From Phoronis ovalis (Eukaryota > Phoronida > Phoronidae), in NCBI GenBank assembly GCA_028565635.1, contig JAOXYB010024468.1, positions 1-16,200 on the forward strand: a stretch of 16,200 bases of DNA. The letters are read 5' to 3'. The position numbers and the translations under genes are program-made. Shown piece by piece: positions 9,158 through 16,200 of this stretch (position 1 is the stretch's first letter; each line of letters starts with the position of its first letter). A model generated the notes under the pieces. The model did not search any database. It had not been told where the DNA came from and saw nothing but the letters and a program-made list of their open reading frames with translations.

Positions 9158-9529
9158 CTAAAATAATAATTTTTTAAAATTATAAACTACACATTCAGCA
9201 CATTGCTTTAAATTTTCCTTTTAAAGTCACCATGCATCAAGTACATGCATGTAGCAGCTAATATGATATCCGAAATGGCATGCTGTGTCAGACAAGCATA
9301 AAATTATTGCAACGAAAGATACCAAAATATTATTGTAAGTGTAACTGTCAAGCAACTGCACTAAACTATGTTGGTAACGCAAGATGTAAGCTGGTCTACC
9401 ATATTATACTAAGCAAGTTAAATCAGATTGCTTTACAATGATGTACTGAACATGCAAAAGCCCAGCAGCTAAGGACATCTAGTGGACAAAAATCTTCACA
9501 TTGTTCTGTTAATTGCACTGTTTGAATAC

Positions 9530-9748
9530 CTATGAGAGTTCCAGCCCAGTCACCAGGAGCAATGATGCCAACTAACATAAGTTCAAAGGTCACTGTGATT
9601 TGAACACTGACTCCTGAAGAAAATGCCATGACGTATTGAATATCACCATTCTTGTCTTTACTCAATAATCTCACATTATTTAAATCAACAATACTGGTTT
9701 CAATCTGCTGACCAACACCCGCTTGGAGAGCTTTGTTCACATAAACAT
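9530..9748 (-). CDS. Exon w11: VWD domain, part 2
   Basis: A phase 1-1 exon of 73 codons (residues 896-968), starting DVYVNKALQAGVGQQIETS and ending with WAGTLI. It supplies the middle strands of the VWD fold: NNVRLLSKDKNGDIQYVMAF, then VSVQITVTFELMLVGIIAP. It has no cysteine. DKNGD resembles an acidic calcium-binding loop. The first Met in this frame (about 9740) is internal, not a start. The acceptor TTTTCAG at 9749 and the donor GTATTC at 9529 join the exon cleanly to w10 and w12. Readthrough past the donor is intron. Confidence 0.93.
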
Positions 9749-10127
9749 CTGAAAATTATTTTTTTTTATTAATAATCATTTTTGTCATAGCATCTGCATG
9801 TATAACATCAATAATAATAAAGGTATTTATAGACACTTATTTTTGCCAATTCATCGGAATGTGATTTGGTAATATATACTGAATTGCCATGAATGAAAAC
9901 TGTATTCTTTGCAGTGTAGTTTTATTGATCAAGTCGGTTATCACATAAAATGGGATGTTATCTGTGTGGGACCTTTGTCAACAGGAAGTTAGCTATAATA
10001 CACAACCTTCGACAACTGACCCTAATTGGTACCGCAATCCATTCAAACATCAACAAAACAACACTTTTCTGCTTATATAAAGGATGTATATACATGCAGA
10101 CAGAAGCAATACAATTAGACATCTTAC

Positions 10128-10370
10128 CTACTCCATTCAGTGTACTATTTAGTCTAAACTCAATGATATCACTAACAGGAGAAAACTGTTGTGCAGCAAT
10201 TGATGAAAAAATGGTTGCCGGTTGAGCAGTGTTGTTTTTTAACACAAATGAAGCTCTGCCTTGGGCTTGGAAGGTGCCAGCTTTCTCTGCCAAAATGTAC
10301 TCTCCATGACCATTAAATGAGTATGAGAAGCCGTCCAGGGTGGTGATGTGGGGGTCTCCCAAAGAACTAC
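10128..10370 (-). CDS. Exon w10: VWD domain, part 1 (GDPH start)
   Basis: A phase 1-1 exon of 81 codons (residues 815-895). SSLGDPHITTLDGFSYSFNG is an almost textbook opening of a von Willebrand type D domain, followed by GEYILAEKAG. There are no cysteines in this exon, which resembles the cysteine-poor VWD of MUC4 rather than the disulphide-rich D domains of gel-forming mucins or von Willebrand factor. Possible N-glycosylation sites are NNT and NST. Acceptor TTTTACAG, donor GTAAGATG. Reading through the donor gives only intronic sequence. Confidence 0.95.
10348..10359 (-). other. GDPH motif (candidate autoproteolysis site)
   Basis: Codons GGA GAC CCC CAC encode Gly-Asp-Pro-His at the VWD start. 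In MUC4 and some gel-forming mucins the Asp-Pro bond of GDPH is known to be cut, giving two chains that can stay associated. The motif is intact here; whether it is cleaved in this protein is inference. Confidence 0.7.
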
Positions 10371-10586
10371 CTGTAAAACAATGCAATTGTTTACAAACCA
10401 GTTGTGAAGCGTAATTTAAAACAATTACTAACATAACCAAGATGATAACAATACCAGTATGATTTTAAGTGATAGTTTTTAAGCCAGTTGAGCAACAGGT
10501 TCATTAATGCTTGTAAACTTGACCATACATAAACTACAGGCGCAAGATTGTTATCTAGAAAAACCAGGAGAATATTAAGAGCTTAC

Positions 10587-11855
10587 TCTGTCCTTTGCTG
10601 ACGAAGTTTTCGCTGGTACACAAAGGTCTTCGCAGTTTAAATTTATTACACAATGCATCATTACTTCCAAGAGATGCTCTGGATGCAGTGGAACAGCAGT
10701 GTTCAGCAGCAGCTAAATCCACAACAGCTTTTGCCCCTGTGAATCGTTGATAAGTATTTCTAAATTCAGCTTCAGCAGCCTCAGCTACTAAAGAAGTGCC
10801 TGAATAACAACAGCGGATTGTGTTGAATTCTGATGTAACAGGATCTTTATAAAAAGGTGGATTTTGTCTGAAACATTCAATTCCAGCTGGGATAGCAGGA
10901 TCAGTTATCGATTCAAAGAATGCAGCATCCATCTGACCTTTAGCATTGGGACAGGTCGCCGAAGGTGTCGTATCAAAACTGGAAGTTAAAACATCAAATG
11001 CCATATCTTGATCTACCCAATTCTGACACTGCAATCCGGGATGTATAAAACTAGCTATATTATTGTTACTGAGTTGAAAAGCATAAAATCCAGGTTCACT
11101 TCTGCCAGTTTGGGTTTGTGCATCAATCCTTGAAATCAAAGTCTGGTCAGGAGTTACAGTAACATCTAGGTACGAATGCTGGTATTCTTCACTTTGTACG
11201 CTTGCTAAACTGCCACCTATCATATAACCAACGCGTGCACGGAAATTTTTATCTCCTGTGGCTGAAAGAGTTTTCTCCCACATCATACCACGATCATCAT
11301 ATATAGTACCAACAAGAGTATTTGTGTAATCTGTAGCTACAATTGTTTGAAAAGTCACTGTTCTGTCATCATACGAAGGATCGCCCATTTTACTCCATGT
11401 AAAAACTACAGCAAATTGGGTGTTAAATGTATAACCAACCGAAAATTCACGATTTATCCTGTTAGATATTTCTGCTAATTTTGCACTATGTCCTGGTACA
11501 TTACCATCCAATGTTGACCAGAAAAGACCTCTGTCAGCAGCTGGTGTGGCCACTTTCATATTAGCCCAATATGCTGCATAAATTGCAGCCTCTTTATATT
11601 CGCTTAAGAATCGGAAATCTGTGAGAGGAATACTACTTGGATTCTCAAAGGTTTTTCTTCGTTCTGTTGTATTAGCGCTGGGAATTTTTACAAAAAGAAT
11701 TGCACCTGACTTTGTGGCATAGACCACAGGGAAAAAATTGCCATATGTTGGAAATGCTAATGGTGCTTCAATGTAAGGAGTAAAAGCATCAGTATCCGCA
11801 ATTTTATGGTGGTTATTCTCGTACTCGGTGTAATTGAACAAGAAACGATCATAAT
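10587..11855 (-). CDS. Exon w9: NIDO and AMOP domains
   Basis: By far the largest exon, 423 codons in phase 1-1 (residues 392-814). The N-terminal half is NIDO (nidogen-type extracellular) and the C-terminal half is AMOP (adhesion-associated in MUC4 and other proteins). The domains are described separately at 11200-11754 and 10618-11028. The link between them, GFYAFQLSNN, corresponds to the G-x-W-x-F-R strand that commonly follows NIDO in MUC4-type proteins. The last codons, SKGQ, run into the GDPH start of the VWD domain with only a short linker. Possible N-glycosylation sites are NYT and NTT. Acceptor TCTGCAG, donor GTAAGC. No stop or frameshift is present. Confidence 0.95.
10618..11028 (-). 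other. AMOP domain (within w9), approximate extent
   Basis: Starts at CQNWVDQD and reaches a cluster near CNKFKLRRPLC. Characteristic points are the Cys-x2-Trp start, ATCPN, IRCCYSGTS and EHCCSTAS, giving about ten cysteines in pairs. AMOP is an extracellular domain linked to cell adhesion and is normally found next to NIDO and VWD, as here. A longer than usual Ala/Glu-rich stretch (VAEAAEAEF) sits between the two CC pairs. Confidence 0.85.
11200..11754 (-). other. NIDO domain (within w9), approximate extent
   Basis: The FPTYGNFFPVVYATKSGAIL segment is the entry strand (F-P-x-Y/F-G ... V-x-x-x-G-x-I-x-F). IYAAYWANMKV corresponds to the I-A-P-F-W-A-D core, with Tyr and Asn replacing Phe and Asp. 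VGYTFNTQFAVVFTWSKMG is the W-containing strand, and ARVGYMIGGS closes the fold. The edges are estimated from these motifs. NIDO occurs in nidogen, MUC4 and tectorin-like matrix proteins; its binding partner here is unknown. Confidence 0.87.
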
Positions 11856-12137
11856 CTGCAAAAAGAAATCATGATAGTAATATTAGCTTATAAATTGCAA
11901 TAGTAGCATATACTTAACAAATAATCATACAAGAGTTTTCAACTATTTGTTATCCAAATCTACAATCCAATGTTACTTTCCTTAGGTTTTATTGTAAAAC
12001 ATTATATTTTACTTGTTACATTTAAACAAAAATTATTTAATCATTGCATGTATCTTTACAGGTGACAAAGATTGGAGACTAAAGCAAACAATATTTTAGC
12101 TGTTTTTACAAAAAAAAACAAATGATATATCTCTTAC

Positions 12138-12293
12138 CTTTACAGCTGGTGCCTTCAACTTGTCCTATGCTAGTGTAAGGAACTCGACATTGACATTGAT
12201 AACTCCCTGCAGTATTGATGCATGTTGCTCGACTTGGTGTGTCACAAGTAATTGTCATATTTCCTGCAGCAGCTAGTGCACATTCATCCACAT
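12138..12293 (-). CDS. Exon w8: calcium-binding EGF before the NIDO domain
   Basis: A phase 1-1 exon of 52 codons (residues 340-391): DVDECALAAAGNMTITC, then CINTAGSYQCQCRVPYTS and a final SCK. The DVDEC start and CINTAGSYQC match calcium-binding EGF and the hydroxylation consensus. NMT is a possible N-glycosylation site. It directly precedes the large NIDO/AMOP exon and would orient it relative to the EGF stalk. Donor GTAAGAG. Confidence 0.93.
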
Positions 12294-12648
12294 CTGACAG
12301 GAATAAATTTACATTTTTGATTTGGCACAAAAGGCAATTTGTGGTAATTTGCACTGCAGGCTGCTAAGTAGGTCATTATATTTTGCAGGAAAAAGGCAAA
12401 ATTTCAAGAAACCTGTCCTGTTCTATGACAAAGAGACTGATGAATTCGAAAATATCAAATCGGGTAAAGTTCAAGTTAATGTTTAGTTTTTGAATATTGC
12501 TTACAATATTGTTTCGTTGAATTGTTATACTTTTGTCTATTAAATAACAAAGTTTTAAATAAGAAATACACTGAATAATTGACAATAATTCACATTAGAA
12601 ATAAAACACAAAAAATCTTCACATACACAACATCTAATGTTAACTTAC

Positions 12649-12804
12649 CATGACACTGTCTTGTTGCGCTGTCGTTAGTGAATCCGCTCAAACAATCACA
12701 TTCATAGCCCCCTTCAGTGTTCACACAGGCCTGCACACCAAGAGCTAAAGCTCCTGTGAGTTGATTTTTGCACTGATTTATTGTTAAATCACACTCATTC
12801 TTAT
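12649..12804 (-). CDS. Exon w7: calcium-binding EGF with long first loops
   Basis: A phase 1-1 exon of 52 codons (residues 288-339). It starts DKNEC (a D-x-N-E-C calcium motif, Asp codon split across the intron) and shows CVNTEGGYECDCLSGF, which fits the C-x-N-x4-Y-x-C-x-C consensus for Asn/Asp hydroxylation seen in calcium-binding EGFs. The segment between the second and third Cys is longer than usual (QLTGALALGVQA). NDS is a possible N-glycosylation site. Donor GTAAGTT, acceptor TTTTTCAG. Confidence 0.92.
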
Positions 12805-13055
12805 CTGAAAAATTTAGGACGCATTTTGTATCAGTATGCTGTTTCTACATACCATTATTACATGACCCTTCCTTAGAATTTAAAAAGGTTTGTTGTCCTT
12901 AGATGGAGACAACATCAAGACTGTGGTGAAAAGCTAATATATTCTGATTTTATCAGTTTGTTAGGCTCGTTTATTGTAGTAAGCGTTTGTTATAATGTTA
13001 GAACATGCATATTGAAGAACTAAACATTTATCAAGAGAAAAAACATAAGGCATAC

Positions 13056-13229
13056 CTAGACAGTTCTTTTCGTCTCCAGACACAACATACATGTAGCCAG
13101 CTGCACATCTGCACTCAAACTCTCCACAAGGCAGAATGTCGGTACAAGTGTGAATAGATTTGTCCGCAGTGTTTCCACATGTTCTTGGGTTTGTACAAGC
13201 AAATGTGGGGCACTGGCAGGCAGGTAAAC
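13056..13229 (-). CDS. Exon w6: cysteine-dense EGF-like module
   Basis: A phase 1-1 exon of 58 codons (residues 230-287). It opens with LPACQC, whose first Cys probably completes the TSP1 of w5, and continues through FACTNPRTC, HTCTDILPC and FECRCAAGYMYV to a closing NC. Nine cysteines fall within 58 residues, two more than one EGF plus the borrowed TSP1 Cys would need. The C-terminal half (C-x-C-x2-GY) is plainly EGF-like; the N-terminal half is atypical, with the extra pair probably forming an added loop. Acceptor AACTAG, donor GTATGC. Confidence 0.85.
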   Translation of the reverse strand, partial: VYLPASAPHLLVQTQEHVETLRTNLFTLVPTFCLVESLSADVQLATCMLCLETKRTV

Positions 13230-13692
13230 CTAGTTGACAAATTTTTAACACATTTATGTTAAAAATTCAATTTTTATGTTTTTAAACATAAAAATTTTAT
13301 GATGTCTGGCCTAAATTTATGTCTTATTTAGTCTACCTGTAACTTATAGTATTTGATTATGTGTTAGATATGAGTTTAACAAAATAATATATTGAACTTT
13401 TAAGAGGAACAGATCGGTCACAGTTGTGACTATCATGTACTGAATTTTTAATCGATGTTTGTTTTTTAAAATAACATTTTTAAATGGCTTTATGTTGTTG
13501 TTAGTTAAATTCTCAAAATAACATTTAAAACGATAATGCAAATCTTGTAAACAAATCTGTTGATATTTTCAATTGCAAGAGACCTGGAGTACTTTAAATA
13601 GCTTTGAAGTAGATAATGTAGGTTAGTTTTACCGCAATTTTAATATTATACACATATCCATTCATAAAACACTTTTTATTAAATTTTTTTAC
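13230..13692 (-). other. Intron w5/w6, 463 bases
   Basis: AT-rich intron. It contains a perfect inverted repeat at 13269-13296 and two loose copies of an AAAATAACATTT motif around 13470 and 13515. Nothing else was recognised. Confidence 0.8.
13269..13296. repeat. Perfect inverted repeat, 13-bp arms, 2-base loop
   Basis: AATTTTTATGTTT at 13269-13281 is followed by TT and its exact reverse complement at 13284-13296. It lies in the intron w5/w6. It is AT-only except for one G-C pair, so the stem is of modest stability. Confidence 0.88.
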
Positions 13693-13860
13693 CTGTGCAT
13701 GCTTCCTCTTCAAAGGACACACCTTGACCCAAACCCTCACACTCTGTGCCACGAGTGGCTCCGGAATCATCTGTGCATAATCTTGTTCGATTTCGATAAG
13801 CTGTACCACAATCTTGTGAACATGCACCAAATGATGTCCAAGTGTCATAGTATGCCAGAA
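13693..13860 (-). CDS. Exon w5: thrombospondin type 1 repeat
   Basis: A phase 1-1 exon of 56 codons (residues 174-229). The sequence WTSFGACSQDCGTAYRNRTR matches the TSP1 core: one Trp, then CSxDCG, then an Arg-rich strand that stacks with the Trp. Five cysteines lie in this exon; the sixth expected one is met in LPAC at the start of w6, so the TSP1 fold appears to cross the intron. NRT is a possible N-glycosylation site. TSP1 repeats commonly bind glycosaminoglycans or matrix partners. Acceptor CTCTCACAG and donor GTAAAAA are clear. Only one copy is present in the window. Confidence 0.92.
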
Positions 13861-14576
13861 CTGTGAGAGAAGTATATTTAATTTAAAAAATCATTTACAA
13901 TAAAATTGTCAGCCTATTCACAGGGCAATCAATGCAAAGAATATCTTGCAATTACAAACTTTAATTAAATAATGCACTGAGTAATAATGTTAAAACTACA
14001 TTGTATGCTGTTGTAAACTCAACATAAAAGTAGATTTACAACCTTCTTTAGTGTGTAACAAGATGGCAATTACAGAAATAAAATATATCTTAATTTCCGT
14101 TGGTCAGATGGCATATCTTATTTTTACTAAAAAACAACATGGCTAGCTCTTGTGGAGATAATGCATACACATGCACAAATACAGGGCCAGAAAAAACCTA
14201 TAGGTATTTGACAGGTTAAAAACATGGCAATTTCACAGATTTACTAGACTTAAGTTCTAAAAAATTAATCCCTTTTGTGTTATATTTAAACTGTTGTAGA
14301 CTTGTGTCAAAAAAAAACAACTACTGAATTGGTCATTTTCTTGCAAAATCTTCCAAATAACGTATATTATGTTCCAAAGTTTTCAAAGGTTCTCTGCTAA
14401 AATCGTTTTTCGTTTATATTTATTCCCTGACATGTTATGAGGGCCAGTCCTACAGGCATAACAACCTGCATATTGCCTGGGTGAACAAGAATATTTGCTC
14501 TCATAACTATAACTATAAGCTTTAAAAGATCATTTACATACACACAACAGTAATTTACATATAGAGGTTCACTTAC
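13861..14576 (-). other. Longest intron (w4/w5), 716 bases
   Basis: AT-rich intron between the EGF exon w4 and the TSP1 exon w5. A short cysteine-rich reading stretch occurs near 14410-14520, but it has no convincing splice donor and is not needed to join the flanking exons in phase. No other gene, RNA or repeat was recognised in it. Confidence 0.8.
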
Positions 14577-14690
14577 AAACTTCGCAGTGAGTGCCACCAG
14601 TTGTAGCTACGCAGTCACAGTGGTAGCCATTAACCTCATCCACACAGGTACCACCATTCTGGCAGGTAACACTAATACAATCGTCAGTAT
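14577..14690 (-). CDS. Exon w4: EGF domain, Notch type
   Basis: A phase 1-1 exon of 38 codons (residues 136-173), joined to w3 through an Asn codon split by the intron. It reads [16 protein letters not shown] followed by [22 protein letters not shown] matches the O-fucose consensus, and six cysteines are present with EGF spacing. The third loop is unusual in having ATTGG where GYxG is common. The donor is GTAAGT at 14576. It is followed by the longest intron of the window. Confidence 0.92.
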
Positions 14691-15029
14691 CTAAAATAAT
14701 ACATTTGGAATTTATAATTTTATTTCTGTAAATTGATATGTACATGCTACGATAAATTAAAGTTTTGTCATTGTGTATGGTACTAATTATATTTTATTCT
14801 TATATAATTTCTTACTAAAATATATTTTTTTTTTAAATCCCTTTTAAAATACAACTCATTGTATCTTATAATAATTTTATTATATTTCAACTTTATATGT
14901 AGCTAATAGTTAGATATACCATAACTAATAGTTCAACATCATAATGACAGTTAGGACTCAATTTCAGACTTTATGCATATTATTTTGGTGTGAAAAAGAT
15001 TGCATTTTCAAATTTGGTTTTCAACTTAC

Positions 15030-15146
15030 TGACAGAGCAGGTTTGTCCTTCATAACCAAGAACACATGCACATTGATACATATTAATTTGTGGTTCACTA
15101 CATGTGGCACCATTCAGACAGGGATTCTGTGAACACTCACTGAAGT
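15030..15146 (-). CDS. Exon w3: EGF domain, Notch/fibropellin type
   Basis: A phase 1-1 exon of 39 codons (residues 97-135) holding one EGF domain: DFSECSQNPCLNGATC, then a YQCACVLGYEGQTC ending. The C2-x4-T-C3 stretch (CLNGATC) fits the O-fucosylation consensus of Notch-type EGFs. The start DFSEC is a weak form of the calcium-binding motif. The acceptor is TTTTTTACAG and the donor GTAAGTTG. Such EGFs usually act as rigid spacers or protein-contact modules. Confidence 0.92.
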
Positions 15147-15619
15147 CTGTAAAAAATTATTTCACACAAACATATGTTTATTTTCTCAGAGAACAAACAT
15201 ATATCCAATGTACATTGCAGCTACTAAATATGGAACAATCCAGATTTATTAAACTTCTCTCATCACTTGAATTATGCCTATAATTTTAACAAAAGACTGA
15301 CATATTGTTCCCCATTCTTAACAATTTAAAATGAATCATAAGTATTCTTATACTTGAAATATTAACAACTTTCACTGGCACACTGCCAATGGTAAATAAC
15401 CAAATCCTAATGCCAAGTATGTGGGGCATACTAATACAGGATTTGAAGTATTAATTTTACCACGTAAATTTCCATTATATATTTTGAATTTAAGAATTTT
15501 AACATCCTTCTTGTTATTTTGCAATTATTTTTTCGTTCAATATATGACAAATTTTACAAATGATTTTTGATTTAAATACATGATTAGTTTCTACAGTTTC
15601 CAGGGGTTGTTTAACTTAC

Positions 15620-15769
15620 CATAGCAGGCATGTGTAGTTTGGTTGTAATGAAAACCTGCTGAGCATGCACAACTATCCAAAGTAGAATCCGAATTTGTGT
15701 CTACGCAAATACTGTTGCTACTCCCTCGACCAGTGCACTGGGATGAGCTGTTGCAACTTGAACCAACAA
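15620..15769 (-). CDS. Exon w2: EB/EGF-like six-Cys module
   Basis: A phase 1-1 exon of 50 codons (residues 47-96). The acceptor is a T-rich tract ending TTTGTAG and the donor is GTAAGTT. The cysteines follow C-x5-C-x8-C-x10-C-x-C-x13-C, with CNSSSQC at the start and CACSAGFHYNQTTHAC at the end. The pattern matches w1, so the two are probably a tandem pair. Two N-glycosylation sequons, NSS and NQT, are visible. It could equally be labelled a divergent EGF. Confidence 0.88.
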
Positions 15770-16061
15770 CTACAAAAAAATACATTGTAGTATTTTAAAA
15801 TACACCACATATTACAATGCACAATTAAACTATTGCATCATAGATTGTGTGAGCCCATTAGGAATACAACTCAAACAGCAAATAATGTTAAATGTGTGCC
15901 ACAGAATCAACACAAGACGCTAGTTTTTAATTCCGTTTATTTACTAATTTTACTCCTTGTTTATAATCTGAGGGACCTGCTCAAGTGTATAAAAAATGGT
16001 CTTTTTCATAAGGTGTTAAAAGAAGATCGCACGATACTGGTGTTTTAGTATTAATACTTAC

Positions 16062-16200
16062 TTTCTTCACATATTAAAGCAGCTGGCATTTGCTGAACAA
16101 TTTCGAAGAATCCACCTAAACATGAACACGAGCTGCCTAATAAGCCAGTATTGCATGTTGAATTGGCCAATTGACTGGTACAATCACTGTCGGAGCTACA
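16062..16200 (-). CDS. Exon w1 (5' partial): EB/EGF-like six-Cys module
   Basis: Encodes residues 1-46 and begins at or beyond the high window edge. The donor is GTAAGT just below 16062, phase 1. Six cysteines are spaced C-x5-C-x8-C-x8-C-x-C-x18-C, opening with CSSDSDC and containing SCSCLGGF. This is close to EB modules (a relative of EGF) rather than a calcium-binding EGF, since the D-x-[DN]-E-C start is missing. The upstream part of the exon is not visible, so the N-terminal boundary is unknown. The next exon codes for a module of the same type. Confidence 0.82.

Larger units (their letters stand above)
1..16200 (-). other. Partial gene for a giant MUC4-like extracellular protein (EGF/TSP1/NIDO/AMOP/VWD/poly-EGF)
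   Basis: All coding sequence found belongs to one minus-strand gene of at least 29 exons and at least 2,016 codons; first and last exons are cut by the window edges. Exon ends were placed from minus-strand GT donors (often GTAAG) and AG acceptors, and every junction keeps the frame. Most introns are phase 1; the exceptions are phase 0 (w14/w15, w17/w18, w23/w24) and phase 2 (w22/w23). The module order places it with NIDO-AMOP-VWD proteins such as MUC4 and invertebrate mucin-like proteins. Expected location is extracellular or cell surface, with disulphide-rich, calcium-binding, N-glycosylated domains. No orthologue is claimed, so no symbol is given. The protein family is clear; the exact role is not. 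Confidence 0.93.

Noticed and set aside
9423-9529. Cysteine-bearing continuation of the w11 frame
   Set aside because: It follows a phase 1 donor, and the true continuation is w12, which carries the VWD signature GMMGNFDGD.
9958-10127. Continuation of the w10 reading frame past 10128
   Set aside because: A strong GTAAG donor sits at the edge, the continuation loses VWD similarity, and w11 continues the VWD in phase.
14400-14530. Cysteine-rich minus-strand reading stretch inside the longest intron, resembling a possible extra exon
   Set aside because: It lacks a plausible donor, is not a recognisable EGF, and w4 joins w5 in phase without it.
1-16200. Prokaryotic content: operons, CRISPR arrays, insertion sequences
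   Set aside because: The window is spliced animal DNA; no CRISPR-like spaced repeats, bacterial genes or transposase frames were seen.
1-16200. tRNA, rRNA or snoRNA genes hidden in introns
   Set aside because: No cloverleaf B-box patterns or rRNA-like blocks were recognised by eye; a covariance-model scan would be needed for small RNAs.

Overview
The window is AT-rich animal (metazoan) genomic DNA. It lies wholly inside one large, intron-rich gene on the minus strand, so the gene reads from high to low coordinates. Twenty-nine coding exons can be placed: 27 complete and one cut by each window edge. Each has GT..AG splice signals on the minus strand and a reading frame that joins its neighbours without a break. 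Joined, they give about 2,016 codons with no internal stop. Neither the start codon nor the stop codon is in view, so the gene is partial at both ends. Lengths and residue numbers below count from the Cys codon at 16200-16198 as residue 1; exons are numbered w1 to w29 in transcription order.

Layout from N- to C-terminus: two six-cysteine EB/EGF-like modules (w1-w2), two Notch-type EGF domains (w3-w4), a thrombospondin type 1 repeat (w5, with its last Cys in w6), a cysteine-dense EGF-like module (w6), two calcium-binding-type EGFs (w7-w8), one 1.27 kb exon with NIDO and AMOP domains (w9), a von Willebrand D domain of the cysteine-free MUC4 type starting with GDPH (w10-w13), an Ala-rich linker (w13), a cadherin/Ig-like beta domain (w14), and then about 19 EGF domains, mostly calcium-binding type (w15-w28), continuing past the low edge (w29).

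The NIDO-AMOP-VWD cassette followed by EGFs is the core of vertebrate MUC4 and of the 'mucin-like' extracellular proteins of invertebrates such as corals. The product is therefore most likely a very large secreted or membrane-anchored extracellular adhesion or matrix protein. No signal peptide or membrane segment is in the window, so anchoring is unresolved. AT-rich DNA and introns of about 0.2-0.7 kb would suit a tunicate or cnidarian, but the sequence alone does not settle the phylum.

Between exons there is only AT-rich intron. A few small structures stand out: two short tandem duplications, a triplet of 11-mers, a perfect 13-bp inverted repeat, a short stem-loop and one CpG-bearing segment that may be a decayed transposon. 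I saw no second gene, RNA gene, CRISPR array or promoter.
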